The notes: a model not told the origin generated them from the letters alone. Shown: positions 47,187 through 60,408, numbered from the stretch's first letter. The stretch: DNA of 64,000 nt from Gentiana macrophylla (GCA_026214975.1 CM047805.1:8642463-8706462), one strand, 5' to 3'. Numbers and translations: made by a program.

Positions 47187-50100
47187 CTTGCATAGTTTCT
47201 CAGGACCATTTATGTATCTATATATCCTCTTGATATACTTTTGGCAGTTGTTAAAGGCACCACAATGATATCCGATCTCTTGAAAGTCGAATCTGTACTC
47301 AACATTCGACTTTGCATAGGTCGAATGTTCATTTTCGACCTCTGTAAAGTCGAACCTGTCTTGAGATGTGATGCCACAGTAGATGTATTGTAGTAGATGT
47401 ATTGTGGTGCCTTTTTTTCTCACTCCATGCCTTTTCCCTTCCTCTTCATTTTTTCTGTCTGAATGGCTGGTGCCAGGAGGGTAGGTTGCATGGGTAGGGA
47501 TACGGGCTACGTGGGTACGGTATTTTTGAAAAAAATTCAAGATATGGGTAAGGATGGGATATGCATAGATATATTAAGTATATGAACCAAATTGTACATA
47601 ATAAAACCATAAGGATCAAATTATAACTATGAAAAATCGTAAAAGAAAGGAACTTTCAGTGGTTTACTTTCATTTTGGGTTGCTTTTCGTTAATTTCTTG
47701 GTGGTTTGTCTTCAATTTCCAACAAGGTTTTGATTTTACTGTATCGAGTTATGGACTTGCATATTCTGATCTTGTATCCAACTTTAATTGATTGCAAATA
47801 TGCCCCACGCGTGTGTCCTAAGTATCCTGTGTGTATTCGTGTTTGATACGCATCAGATACTAGACACATTACTATACAAAACCATCCGTGCATCATTGGT
47901 TCTGGACAATGGTGAATATTATGACAGCCCTAATGTCCAGATTCATAAAGTTTGTTGTATGCTATGAAACCTCGTCTTGTTGAATTTGCAAGTTTTTTTT
48001 TCTTCTTCAACGTTAACGAATAATTCAACAACCGTTTTATTACAGTAACATCGATTTTGGGCATACTTACAACAATAAACGATCACATCATCGAGACAAC
48101 GCCCACTAAACCAGTCATCATCGACCAAGACGAGCCTTCTCCTTTCCCTTACTCGTTATCCATTACATTGCTTAAGGATCTCGAAACATTGGTTGAAGTT
48201 GCAGCTCAACATTTCTTAGGCGATGATAAGAAGTGGAATTTCATTTGTGTCACAGAGGCTATTAAGTAAGGATCTTGAGTTTTTATTCGAATTTTGATAC
48301 CATTTATGCTTAATAAACTAGTTTTTCTGATTATGGGACATAAACCGATTTCAGGTCGATGTTTAGGCTTTCTATGTTCCGAAACAGCGGCTATAAGATG
48401 CTTTTGCATGGAGGGGAAACTGTAAACGCAGAGAAGGAAACGAATGCTTCGAATCCAAATCTGAGATACGGTACTTTGAATGGCTATTTGCAAACACCTT
48501 CAAATCTTGAAGGTAGAGCATTGTCTGCCTTAAATAGGTTCGGTGCAAATGCTCGGACGGTTTCTGAACCAACATGGTTGGGTAGGCTTCAACATCACCA
48601 GACACATATTGAACCTCCAATTCCAAGTAATGCTTTGTAACCGCTTTGATTTGTACCGTGATATTTTAGGGTGTCTTTAGTGGCACCATAGTGACAATCG
48701 ACTTTTTCAGAGTCGATTCTAGAGCTTAGAATCGACCCTCTGCAGGTCGATTGATGAATGTCGATTCTAAGCCCTTTCCGGTGTAGTGCCACGGTAAAAA
48801 CACTCATGGTGCCACTAATTTTTGTAGTACATACGATGAAAAAAACACTATCGGTCCATTATGTTTCACGGTTTTTCTTCAGTTTTATCTCTTGACATAG
48901 TTGGAGGTCTCTCTTCTATGTAAAATTTGTACATTTTTTTAGTCCATTATGTCGTGTGTCGGTCTAACAATCACGGGTTTTCAAAAATATCAGTCAATAG
49001 TCGACCGACACATGGCACAACAGATAAAAGACACACGGTTTATAAAGAAGATGGACCGAGAATCAAATTGAGAAAACCGTGAGACTAAACGATCAGTGTA
49101 TTTATCCGTATTACATATGATTGCTTTAGTAATGTTCATTTATGCCCTTATGACTGTACAGAAACGACGATTAAAGAACCTATGAAGCTTTCTACTCTGT
49201 TGTCTGAAAAAGGTGTTCCAGGGGGTTTGTTTGTCATAGGGGAGGTGATGTTCATTATTAGGCCTCTTCTTTACGTATTACTGATAAAGAAATACGGGGT
49301 TCGATCGTGGTTACCGTGGTTCACTTCGTTGTCTGTCGACCTTGTTGGAAACGGGATTCTTGCGTATGTCACAATGGCGAAACATAGGCAAAAAGAGGCA
49401 CCTTTTCGCCTTTCAGACAGTGAGAGAAATGAGGTTTGTGCTTTATTTTCTTAACATTTATTATGCTGCAACTGGTTGATCCAACATATCGTATGCCCTG
49501 CCTGCATTTTTAATCGGCATTTTCATAGCCAATAAGTGTACACAAATGCATTCACCCCTCAACACCCCCTCCCCCCAAACCCCGAAACCCTAAACCACAC
49601 ACCACAAACGCTCCTCTTTGCGTATAATAATGTCTTCTGAGACGCGGTAAAGCTTACAACTTTTGTATTGTATGCAGCTGAAGAGGCGGAAACTGTTGTG
49701 GGCGCTTTACGTAATGAGAGATCCATTCTTTACCAAGTATACACGGTAATATTTTACTGGATTACTTCGTTTTTACAGTATCTATTACAAGTGTTTTTTA
49801 CATCAATTATGCTCAAGCTTCATACTTTACAGGTAAAGATATGTAAATGATGATAATATATTAATATGTGAAAAAATTTCAGGAAAAAACTCGAGCGGAC
49901 GCAAACGATGCTAGAACCTGTCCCCATTGTTGCATTTTTCACAGGTTTGTATTTGCTTAATCTTATTTATTGTTTATATATGTGATAGAAAGCAAATGCT
50001 CTCTTTTCTAAGAGCACCTGCATTAGTGTGATATAGACACACACATTGAACACTATTTATGTCCATTTTATAAAATAACCATTCACGTTGTCATGGACTA

Positions 50101-50999
50101 GAATACCTACATTATGTGATATGAATAGAGAATCTGTATTTTGGTTAGTAAGAGTGTATATTTTAGAGATTCTGTATTTTACAGATTTTAGAGCACTTGC
50201 ATCAGATTCTCTAAAATAATACTCTATTTTACAGTTTTAAATACGTATTTTTCTAGTTTACAGAATCTCTATCTAAGATGAAATGCATCAGATTCTCTAT
50301 TTTACGTAATGAGTTAGATATATTGTAAGGGAAAATTTACAGAATCTGGATAAATACGGTAGATGTAAAGGAAACTTTAAAAAATCTGTAGTTTACAGTA
50401 AAATGTAGAGTATCTACTGCAGTGTTACTTTTCCTAAATTTGAATGTTGAAATCTTTAAAATACAGTTTTTAAAGGATTTACAGTATCTACTTCAAGTGC
50501 TCACTTGCATCGGTTTCTTTTATCAGATTCTCTATTTGACAGGCATAAACACCATTTTACTTTATGATACATAATCTCTATTTAAAGTGATATGCATCAG
50601 AATTTCTACAATGTGTTTTCTGGAGTACATGCAATTCTTAATATAGAGATTTTGTATTTTACAAATCTGAGTAGAGATTTTGTTACAGATTTTTTTTTTT
50701 TTTTTTTTTTTGTGCATCTGAATGATTTGAATCTGTATTTTACATATTTACATTGTTTTACGGTGTTTACTGGCTAGTGCTCGTAGTAGAGATCCTGATA
50801 AAGATAGTCTTTTTGTTGGATCTGAATGATTTGAATCTCGATTTTATAGATTTATATTGTTTTACAGTATCTGTTGCAAGTGTTGTTCTTATATCATCCC
50901 CGCATTCATCATTGGGCTTTGTCATTGTGATTTGCAGAAAAACTTATCGAGCTTATCATTGGCGCACAGACACGCTACACCTACATGTCCGGTTCATAA
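46218..50999 (+). CDS. PEX16: Peroxisome biogenesis protein 16 (PEX16), complete
   Basis: Eight exons: 46218-46286, 46990-47047, 48046-48265, 48355-48626, 49162-49433, 49678-49745, 49883-49944, 50938-50999. All introns are GT-AG and phases agree, giving 360 residues. Family sequence runs throughout: MEAYKRWVRRNKDYV at the start, LLKDLETLVEVAAQHFLGDD near residues 90-115, MFRNSGYKMLL near 120-130, YGVRSWLPW near 235, LLWALYVMRDPFF near 300 and GAQTRYTYMSGS at the end. PEX16 is an integral membrane protein of ER and peroxisomes needed to import peroxisomal membrane proteins. In Arabidopsis its loss (sse1) shrinks seeds and disturbs oil bodies. No frame damage. A MULE ends about 230 bp upstream and MITEs occupy introns 2 and 4. 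Confidence 0.96.
47144..47183. repeat. (AT)n microsatellite in PEX16 intron 2
   Basis: About 38 bp of AT; the Tyr-Ile ORFs across it are artefacts. Confidence 0.95.
47253..47414. mobile_element. Short MITE in PEX16 intron 2
   Basis: Perfect 14-bp terminal inverted repeats AAAGGCACCACAAT (47253-47266, 47401-47414). The interior has four GTCGAA/TTCGAC motifs in both orientations. Similar in design to 48676-48819. Confidence 0.75.
48676..48819. mobile_element. Short MITE in PEX16 intron 4
   Basis: Terminal repeats TTTAGTGGCACCATA / CATGGTGCCACTAA with repeated internal GTCGATT / AATCGAC motifs. It shares the GGCACCA core and TCGA-rich interior with the intron-2 element. Confidence 0.7.
48850..49112. 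mobile_element. Foldback MITE in PEX16 intron 4
   Basis: The left arm (CGGTCCATTATGTTTCACGG) pairs with the right arm (reverse complement GATCGTTTAGTCTCACGG). It is related to the PLD-intron family at 58771 and 60457 (GGTCC..TATGTTTCACG). Confidence 0.6.
49990..50890. repeat. AT-rich imperfect repeats filling PEX16 intron 7
   Basis: Repeated variants of AGATTCTCTATTTTACAG, GCATCAGATTC and TTTACAGTATCTACT cover most of the 993-bp intron on both strands. They look like a degenerate MITE or several overlapping copies. A T20-type run lies at 50691-50711. Confidence 0.6.
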
Positions 51000-53096
51000 C
51001 ACAAAACCCGTGAATCCATCCGGCATATCCCAAGAATATGTACGATGTGATCAATCTTTGAGGGTTTATATGCACGCGGTTTCCCTTTTAACGGAACTTA
51101 TATTTTATCAAGTATCTGTATATCCATTGGGTATGTCGTCCCTCCCGCCCTACGCTAGATAAATGTTGTAATCAATTTTCATTCTACCTTGAGAATAAGT
51201 TGTTGGTAGCCAAACATATCAAACTTTAGTTGACAACTACCCACGATGTGACTGTTTTTACGCTCTTTCATATTGTAGAGAGTGTATAGATACGAGTTGC
51301 TTGATACAATTATCGTGTCATAAATTTGTCGACAACCTTAAAAAGTGGTTCGGCGTTTTAGCAGTTTCTGGTGTTTGGTGGTTTGTACTTTGTATGCTGG
51401 ACATATCTTGCAGTGTTTTGTTTTTTGTTTGGGGGGGGGACTTTTCATCCTTTTAGGGCCGAAAAAATGCAGGAACACGTCATTTTACGTGTATTTTGCA
51501 ATTATGAAGTTGACGTTTGTGTATCTTTACGTCTATTTATGTTCATGCGGAGACGCCACCTAAAAATTTCTCTGATGCTCGTGGAAGGCTTAACAATAAA
51601 GTTCAAGTCTCAAATTAACCCTCAACAATCGTTGGGATGGACTTTCTCATCTTTACAGATTGACTATGAGGGTTTGAAACATGGTCGTGACTTTGGATAG
51701 ACTTTGGTCAAAGCTCGGGATATCATTTATAGGGTCCCGGGTATTATATTCTGATACAAGATGTTTTCGAAGAGAAGATTCGTTAGCATGCAATTGAAGC
51801 ATAAGACTTTTTCGAGTAATAACTTTACGAATATTGTTGGATCTTTAGGGACACTGGTTCGATTCATGACGGTTAAATGTAATCAAATCAACCAAACCAA
51901 ACAACCTTCGTTCGTTTTGGATTTGGGATAAACTCTATCCGTGTACAACCCTGATTGGATTGACTTAGGGCAACTCCAACCCATAGGTATCAAATTTGAT
52001 ACCTATGAACAGTGTAAAGATAGGTATCAAATTTTCATCTCCAACCCAAAGTATCAAAATTTGAGTTTGATACCTACAAACAACATCTCCAACCCAAAAT
52101 ATCAAAACTTAGTAGTATCATTTTTTTTAATCCATTTTGATTAAATTTATGAATGTTTCAATAATATAAAAAATATTGTATTAACTCAAAAAAAAAAAAA
52201 AAATCTTATTAATTAACATATTTTTTTACTTAACCATAATTTTTTTTAAAATAACCTAACAATAATTTTGAAAAACTATATACAAGAAGCATGTGATTTA
52301 ATATCGGTTATTTAACAAAGAAATTATGTACGATGGATATATTGACAAAAATTCAAATGAAAATGGGTGTATCGCCACGTGGCACCGACCGTTTGATAAA
52401 TTAGGAAGATTACATAATCAACAAAAGTAAAGTAGAAAAGGAGGACAGGGGACAATCGAAATTAAGTGGCGGGCTTCAACTTTTTGCTTTTTCTTCGGCA
52501 CTTTCCTCCACAAGGCGCATGTTTGCATTCTCAAAGGTATTAGGAGGTACCAAATATGAGACATCTCTCTGCATGCATATCGAATTTCGATACTCTATCA
52601 ATTTTACCATCGGAGATCTTAAGACTTTTCCTATAGGTGTCAAAAAATGGGTTTGACACCCACCATTGACTTCGCTTTCTTGAAAGACTTCGAATCGATA
52701 CTCTTACTAAGCGGTTTTTTATTTTATAGAATGGTAATGAATGTGGTAGATGTAAATAAAAATTTACGTAAGCCAAATGAATGCGGCAGTGGTAAAATAA
52801 ATTTACATCTATATTTTAGAATACAAAAATAGTGTTTTTTTTCCTAGGTTGAATTGTCTAAAATACACTTTTAAAAGCATTTGCGGATCTACCGGAAGTG
52901 ATGTTATCAAGAAACGTCACATTAACTTTCAAAAAAAAAAAGAAACGTCACATTATAATTACACCATTTACACCCTCGTGAATATAAACACTCTCATACA
53001 TACTCGGCTAATGCGGTTAATTATTTATCTGTTAAGACGATTATGCGTTCGAAACATCGCCTGTGCATTATTAGTGTGTAAAACCTTTCGTATCCA

Positions 53097-53149
<53 letters not shown>

Positions 53150-53490
53150 TAGATGCGACTTCTATTATTTTTTGTTCAACACAACGCCTCACATCAAATG
53201 GCGTTTGTGACAAAGACCTTTTTCGATGCGGATGCGTATTAGCAAGATCAAACCAACGCGTTAGAATAATCGATATTACGATTCTACAAACGATGTATCG
53301 TTGGTATAAAACGTTAGGCCCCGGCGACAATCGTAAAGTAAAACACAACGTTAATGATATTGACACATATATCACAGCGCCGAAAAGCAATTTGGATGGT
53401 CAAGTAAATTAAAAATAATACTAAAAGGATGTGTCGATAATAATTTCGTGTAGATAATAGATGTCGTCTGTATATATATGAACACACTGT
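51000..53490. other. Intergenic region between PEX16 and the ataxin-10-like gene
   Basis: The first 200 bp is probably PEX16 3' UTR. From about 51968 (GGGCAACTCCAACCC) to about 52680 is a possible MITE with repeated GGTATCAAATTTGATACC and GTGTCAAACC motifs; its ends are not certain. No coding exon recognised. Confidence 0.5.
53098..53148. repeat. (AT)n(AG)n microsatellite
   Basis: AT repeats to 53117, then AG repeats to about 53144 and GATA units. Confidence 0.95.
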
Positions 53491-54033
53491 CTTCTACAAC
53501 AAAGGTAGAGACTTTGGAGTTTATTTTGGCGTTTTTTCGCCACCGTCTGTCATAGTCGTTGCGTCTCTGGCTTCTAGCATCTTCACCGAGTTTCCCGTTT
53601 CAAAAGGTTCAGTGCTTTTTTTTCCTTTTGTAGTTTTTGTTTTTCCTTACGATTTTAGGAAGAAAAAAAATTGAACTTTATTGCTTATGTATTCTCTGGA
53701 AAACAGTCCCAGATAAGAGGAGAGGCGTTCTATGCACAGGTCAATTAGGTTACTAGGAATTTTTATTATTTTGTTTCGTTTTTTATTTATGCTTCTTGCT
53801 GTAATTGATTTCCCGCGTTTGGATATGTTAATACCTTAGTGAATCAGTTCCTTTCTTGTTTTGCATATCAACTGTTTGCTTAAATGCCACAGTAAGGTCA
53901 ATCTTCCCCATTTGACAGAAGCTGTATTTTGCTGCTTCACATTTTTTTTGGGGGGGGGGGGGGTAGCTAATGCGGTTCTACATTGTTCTTCTGCACTTAC
54001 CGTTTCCTGGTAACATTCGATGCAGGGAAAGAA

Positions 54034-55520
54034 ATGTCGAAACATCTTTCTGTACCGGAAACGACTCTGCAAGCGATCTTGAAAGTATCAAACTCATTAA
54101 CCCTCGAGGAAGCATTAGAACGTGCAATAGTAACTGCTAAAACATCTGATGGCCGTGCGGACCTAGCCTCCAAGAATATGGTTAATATAGTCCTTGAGCT
54201 ATGTCGAGCCATCGATTATTCTAGTAAAAGTCAACTATTGTTGTGCCTAAAGCTTCTTAGGAATCTTTGTGCTGGAGAGCTACGCAGTCAGAATTCGTTT
54301 CTTGAACATAATGGGATTAGCATTGTTTCCTCTATCATCAGTTATAGTGAGTCTGTTCTAGATGTTGAGATAATTCGTATGTGTTTGCAACTTTTGGCCA
54401 ATGTTGCATTGGCTGGAAGAGAGCATCAATGTGCAGTTTGGCGTGAATTCTTTCCCCTTAAGTTTTCTAAGATCGCAAAGTTATGCAGTTCGGAAGTATG
54501 TGATCCTATGTGTATGGTTCTCTATACATGTGCTTGTGGTGGTGCTGATGATTTGATTTCAGAATTGTCTTCTGATCAAGGATTGCCTCTATTTATTGAA
54601 ATCGTGCGCACGGTTTCTAAAGGTACGTAGTGTTTTCTCTTGTCTATTTACTTGTAATACATACATGTTGAGAGTTATTTTTTGATCTGTGTATGGAAAA
54701 TGCTTGTTTTTCTTTTTGAACAGATGGTTTTCGTGAAGATAGGGTAAATTTGCTTCTGTCAAAAGTTTGCCTCAATGCCCTGTTCTTTGAATCATTATTT
54801 TCTAAGTTATACGAACCAAGAAAGGTCGAGAATTTCGTGATGGAGCAAGCATTTCTTTTGGGTATACTTTCTGAGATCTTGAATGACCAAATGGATGATA
54901 TAGTTGTTAGCAAAGAATTCACTCTTTTTGTGCTGAAAGTACTTAGAAAAGCTATTGAAATGGTTGATTTCAACACTCGTGGGATGTCTAGCCTTCCAAC
55001 CGGTAATGCTGCTACCGACGTTCTAGGATACTCCCTTACTATATTGAGAGACGTCTGTGCTCGTGTTGTTTCAGATGATGTAGTGCCCGTTTTAGCATCT
55101 TCGGGTATCGTTGAACTCCTTTTAGGTCTTCTTAATGACCTTGAACCTCCATCTATACTTAGAAAGGCAATTAAACAAGACGATACTAAAAAGAAATGTC
55201 CTTATAAAGGCTTCCGAAGAGACATTGTATCAATTCTCGGGAACTGTGCGTATCGTAGGAAGTATGTACAAGATGAAATAAGAGAGAGAAATGGGGTTTT
55301 GATTATATTACAACAATGTGTTATAGATGAAGACAATCCATTTTTGAGGGAATGGGGGATGTGGTCTGTTAGGAACTTATTGGAAGGGAATGAAGAAAAT
55401 CAGAAACTTGTTGCTGATTTGAAGGTACAGGGTACTGTAGATGTTCCAGAAATCGATAGACTCGGACTGAAAGTGACCATTGATCCTGTCACGAATCAAC
55501 CAAAACTCGTGAACGTTTAA
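54034..55520 (+). CDS. ATXN10: Ataxin-10-like ARM-repeat protein, complete
   Basis: Two coding exons, 54034-54622 and 54724-55520, join in phase to 461 residues. The start MSKHLSVPETTLQAILK follows an acceptor (CGATGCAG, about 54024), so an untranslated first exon probably lies near 53500-53610, after a TATA-like run at 53470. Helical ARM-type repeats fill the protein (LLLCLKLLRNLCAGELRSQ, MCLQLLANVALAGREHQ). The C-terminal ataxin-10 domain, about residues 355-450, reads YKGFRRDIVSILGNCAYRRK then FLREWGMWSVRNLLEGNEEN. The plant homologue, to my recollection, is MEE50 (At4g00231), needed for embryo development; molecular role unclear. No damage seen. Confidence 0.93.
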
Positions 55521-55629
55521 AGATTGTGTCCTAGTCGGAGAAGGCGGCTAGACCAAAACTCGTAAACTACTTGTGGTGAGATTGTGTTGATGGGTAGTCT
55601 GTAATTACTCTATAAGCGTTATAAAGAGC

Positions 55630-55752
55630 CTCGAGACCTGCCCTAATCCGAGATGGTGATCGGAGCTGAAAAGAAATCCAAGAATCAAGAGACCTGCCCT
55701 AGTCCGAGATGGTGACCGGAGCTGAAAAGAAATCCGAGAATCAAGAGCTGTT
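55630..55752 (+). repeat. ~57-bp tandem duplication in the ataxin-10-like 3' UTR
   Basis: Two copies of GAGACCTGCCCTARTCCGAG, GGTGAYCGGAGCTGAAAAG, AAATCCRAGAATCAAGAG in direct order. Recent, non-coding. Confidence 0.85.
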
Positions 55753-55989
55753 TATTGATCTTCATAAGATTGTTTGTAGCATTTAAGGTTGTGTTGTGTC
55801 CTTTCTTAACCAGAAGAAGATGAGGTATATTTCGTCTTTTATTTTTATTCATTCACATCTGATATTGTTTTAAATCAAGTGAGTTTTGTACTTTTGTTCT
55901 ATGTTCTGATGAAAAAAATCGTTTCCATTCAGATAAAAATCAATATTGTGTGAACCTATGTATCCAATAAACTTTGATAACCATTGCAT

Positions 55990-56330
55990 GATGCCTCTAT
56001 CCCAGATATCGAGTCGTTATCTGGAAAAAGGAGCTTCGACACGTGACATTTAGAATAAACCTAAATCCCACGTCGTATCAGAAAGCGCGGAGGTAAAAAA
56101 ACAAGCAAGAGACTCAAAAACTGACAAATAACCATGTGTAGCGTCTTTGTCCCCGATATCAAGTCCTTATCGTCTTTGTCCCCGATATCAAGTCCTTATT
56201 CAAAAAAGGGTTTGTTCGGCGCACGTGACATTTAGAGTAAACCTTAAAGTCCACGTAAGCCTTCAGGTCGTATTAGAAAGCGTGGAGGGAAAAAAACAAG
56301 TAAAAGACTTGAAAACTGAAACTAAAGATC
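55990..56330. repeat. Two diverged ~150-bp direct repeats between the two genes
   Basis: 55993-56115 and 56145-56325 share CCCGATATC.AGTC.TTAT, CACGTGACATTTAGA.TAAACC, CACGT, CGTATYAGAAAGCG and GGAGG.AAAAAAACAAG. The second copy also has an internal duplication (GTCTTTGTCCCCGATATC twice). Confidence 0.75.
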
Positions 56331-56917
56331 TTTCATTAACAAACTCAACGGATTACAACTGCTTCAAACTATAAGTCATATATATATATACTAACGTTTA
56401 TAACAACTGCTGTCAAAACTAAACTCTAGACCGATATGAACAAGTGAACAACCATGGCACACCACGTCGCGTTTTAGATGGTGAGGTTTTCTTGAATGGC
56501 AAGAAATGATCCGACGATGTTGCCACCGACGTCAGGGAAGGTTTCGTGTCCCGGTAAAGGTTTCACCTTCCCTGTCCGATCAACTTGAACCGGTATTTAC
56601 AAAGGTGACCTCTCATTTCGGTTATCTCCGGTGAAGCAAACTGTTTCCAATTCGTTTCTCCCATTAATCTTACTCTCTGGACACATTCTATAGATTCCGG
56701 TTATGTAAAACCGTCTTCGATTACTCCCAGATGCTCCGCCCACAACGACATTCGGTACCGTAAATCTACACACACAATAAAAAAAAAATTGCATTAAGAC
56801 ACCAACACATGTAAGTAGACCTTAAAAATACACAAAAAGATGAAGAATGAAGAAAAAAGTAAAATGTGAAATTTGTGGTATTATACAAATTTGATTAAAA
56901 AAATGTATCCGAATTAG

Positions 56918-57430
56918 GGGTGTAAAACAAGCCGTGCCACTCACAAGCACTCGACACTGCTCGTGAAATACTGCTCAAATATGATTTAACCGAACTCGAG
57001 CGGCTTCATCAAAGTTAACAAGCAAAACTCAAGCACTTGAGAGCTTCACTGCTCGAGCAGAGGAAAAAGTGCTTAAGATTGGTTCGATTAATTTTTAATC
57101 ATGCTCAAGTTTGGCTCGGTTATGCTTGACAAAATTTTGTGCACTTTCAAGCTTGAACTCTAGATTGAGAAGCTCGAAAGAAATGTTGAGCTTCAAATTG
57201 TTTGAGTTCAGCTTGTCAAAGAAATACAAAATATAGTATATTTTTTCAATATAATTTGAAAATGACTGATAAAGCTCATGAACATTATGAGTCAAGCATT
57301 CAAATTGCTCAAGTTCGGCCCGAAATTGATTAAGTCATATTCGAAGCGAAGATTTCACGAGCCTAGCATCGAGTTGCTCATGAGCAGCTCAGCTCGGCTC
57401 GCCCTAGCCCGACTACCTGTACCCTGTACT
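56918..57430. repeat. CTCGAGC/GGCTCG-rich dispersed repeat in PLD intron 8
   Basis: Begins AGGGGTGTAAAACAAGCCG and carries many GCTCGAG/AGCTCGGCTCG motifs, the wording of common plant hAT-like non-autonomous elements that start GGGGTGTAAA. The right end is uncertain. Confidence 0.55.
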
Positions 57431-57954
57431 TTTCAAAAAAACTGTATCCACGATCTGTACCCGTGCAACCTAACTTATAGAGAGCATGTTAAACATCTGA
57501 TAATCTACTAACCTGTCCACGTGGACTCGCGCAATGCCTCGCCCACGTATGATGCGGCTGATAACCTCCCATAGCAATCTCTGTATCTCTACTACCCTCC
57601 ATTGATCTCTGATTAATATTCGCGGATCCCAAAATCACGTATTCATCGCCTACAATCATCCCTTTCGAATGCACGTAAATCATAAACCTCCGGTTTTTCC
57701 GGCTTAGTGCTTGTGGAGTGTTTGTAGACGAACCCGGATTTTCACCAGACGAAGCATAATTTGTTGTCCCGTTGTTGTCGAGAGCTTCACGGTTTCCGAG
57801 ACAAAAAAAGTTCAAGTAATCTTCTGGTATGAATGTATCTTCAAGCCCCATTTCTTCTAATGCTTTGTATATTGTTTCATACATCATTTGCATTGTTTTA
57901 TGCTGCCAATTGAAACACCAAGTCATACATACATACATACATACATATATGGTT

Positions 57955-58078
57955 AAAAGACATTTTCATCCCTTCTGTTTCACGAGTTTTACACTTCTAT
58001 CCCCAATGTTTCTTCTGAACACTTTTACCCCTCAAATGTGGATTTTCTTTTTACACTTTTACCCAAAAAGTTGAGAGA
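57955..58078. mobile_element. Half copy of the intron foldback MITE
   Basis: Contains CTTCTGTTTCACGAG, TTTTACACTTCTATCCCC, ATGTTTC and TTTTACCCCTC as in the left arm of 60457-60713, without the right arm. Lies in PLD intron 7. Confidence 0.6.
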
Positions 58079-58770
58079 GAAAGTGAAAAGAAGCTGTGTA
58101 CCTGCCAAAATAGAATCCTCTGCATGGCGGCACCAGTCGGATTGCCCTCGGGCCACATAGGAATGACGATATATACCGCAAATCTTTCGCGTGCTCTGAT
58201 TTTTTCCGCGATCTTAAGAGCTATTTCCATTGGGATCAAGTTATTTGCACCTATACAAGTAATCACATGACACAAAAATCATAATATATATAGAGAGAGA
58301 GAGAGAGATTAACATGTTCTACCTCGTTTCGAGATTAACATTTTATGAATGTACTTACCGACGTCCTTGTATGTCCCCCAGTTGTAAGACGACCCGATAA
58401 AGTACTGATTTTCGATATAGATGAAATGCTGTGCAGCACGAATAGCCTTCACGTAAGCGGTGTGTATGCTCATGTCGATAAGGACATTTTTCCCACACAT
58501 GAGGTTCTGACAGGAAAAGAAAGGAAAAAAAAGGAATGGTTAATGTGGGCCAGGTCTTTACCCCAAATAAGAGCTCGACTCGACTCTGTAGACACCATCC
58601 GAACCGAACCGAACCGAACTCCAGAATGTGAGGAAAAAACTAAAAAGTAACTTCATACAAAAAGAAAGAAATCCATCCTATTTTTACCTCAAGTGTAGCT
58701 TTTTTAGGATCCTTCGGGAAGCCCTTAACCGAGTTTGAATCGATGGAACGAAAAACCTATCAAAAAAGAT

Positions 58771-59030
58771 ACTTTTAATTCCTTTTGATTCATGATTTTT
58801 GCACTTGTATCCCCAATGTTTCCATCTTGTCACTTTTACCCCTCATATCTATATGCATTTCTATTACCTTTGCAGTCCACTTTTACCACAAGTCTAAGTT
58901 TTTATTGGTTGGAGCATACCGTATATTCAATGCTGGTTGTTTGACGTGACACATTTGGACAAAAACGCGTGAGGGGTAAAATTGTCAAGATGAAACATCG
59001 AGGATTTCAATGTAGTGAAAAATCATTGTT
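58771..59030. mobile_element. Foldback MITE in PLD intron 4
   Basis: The left arm (TTGATTCATGATTTTTGCAC, ATCCCCAATGTTTC, CACTTTTACCCCTC) pairs with the right arm (GAGGGGTAAAATTGTC, GAAACATCGAGGATT). The right end is within a few bases of the exon 4 donor (59032-59031). Confidence 0.7.
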
Positions 59031-59309
59031 ACCTGAACATGCCAGCATTCGGGATCATTTTCAGTGACACAAGGAGTATCAGCAGCCCCTAATATATCAG
59101 ACATCCGTTCAATCCGTAGCAAAGAATCATCGTATGAGCCTTTCAGTTTTTTAATCCCGTGCGGTTTTGAAGCTTTTAGCCACCGTCTCTCGAAGTTTTC
59201 GAGAACATCGTAAGCTGCTGGACCGTCGATTTTGCAATGCAAGTCGTGCCATGGCTCTCTCGGACAACCGGCGGTATTTCCCTGTATTAAAAACAATTGC
59301 AAGCATATC

Positions 59310-59905
59310 TGAGTCGAATCAAACATTTAATTATCGAGTCAAGTATACTCTTGAATTTGGCTCCAGCTCGGCTCGAATTAGTTTTGACACTGCTCAAGTT
59401 CGGTTCAACTATGCTTGAAAAAAATTCCAACTTTCTAGCTCAAACTCTAGCAGCTCATTATCTCGAAAAGTTATAAAGTCAAAAATATATTCTTAAAAAC
59501 TTATTTGAATATAGATTTTTAAATTTTATATTAGAAGGCTAAATATGGCTCGGGAGCATTCGATTCAAGCTGCAGGATGCTCGAGTTCGGCTCTGATTCA
59601 ACAAATTCTTATATGAGCGAGCCTTTTATGAGTCAAGTACCGAACTGCTCGTGAGTAGCTCGGCTCATTTACACTCCTAACATTCGATTTCAGTAGGCTT
59701 CATCAGAGAGGTGCTTATCTTTCTTATGCAACTCGTCCTCATGAGATTCGTTTCAACCTTCATGATGCTCGAGTTCAGCTCGTTTTTTTAACGAGTTGCT
59801 CAAGTCCAGCTTCAGTTCGATGAATTTCTATATGAACAAGCCATTAACAAACTGAGCACCAAAACTGCTCATAAATAGCTCGACTCTTTTACACCCCTAA
59901 TTTAA
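59310..59905. repeat. GCTCGG/TCGAGT-rich dispersed repeats in PLD intron 3
   Basis: Same wording as 56918-57430: AGCTCGGCTC, TGCTCGAGTTC and two ends reading TTTACACTCCTAA and TTTACACCCCTAA. Probably two overlapping or nested hAT-like non-autonomous copies. Confidence 0.5.
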
Positions 59906-59997
59906 CAACCAAGGATAATAGTAAAAAGCTAGTTGAATAATTACCGAAAAGCACGCAATCTACTTTCAAAAAATCCAAAGAAAAGAATTTTATAATA

Positions 59998-60117
59998 GGT
60001 TCTATTCGCACCACCAAAGTGTTTAAGGCACCACAATATTATTCTCAAAGTGAAAAAAATACGGTCCTCGTGTCTTAAGTAAACTTAGTACAACACTTTT
60101 ATAGTGCCAATAGAACC
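59998..60117. mobile_element. 120-bp MITE in PLD intron 3
   Basis: Terminal repeats GGTTCTATTCGCAC / GTGCCAATAGAACC match at 13 of 14 positions. The inside includes GGCACCACAAT, also seen in the PEX16 intron-2 MITE. Confidence 0.7.
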
Positions 60118-60359
60118 CGTCAAATTGTATTGAAATGACGTTACCGCGTAACTAGGATTGTGATAATCGTCCGCATGCAGCGTCTCGAGAGTTCGAAATA
60201 AAGAGTGGTTCGGAGTATCGTATCGACCGTCACATACGTCAAGACCTCCAACAAAAGCAACTATTCTTCTCATGTTGTTGCCAGCATCAGCATCAACTAT
60301 AATAGTCTTTTGATGGTGTGTATATATAACTCCAACTTCCTGATCATCAACAACATTGC

Positions 60360-60360
<1 letters not shown>

Positions 60361-60406
<46 letters not shown>

Positions 60407-60408
60407 GT
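60361..60408. repeat. (AT)n(AC)n microsatellite in PLD intron 2
   Basis: AT run to about 60394, then CACACACAC. Confidence 0.95.
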
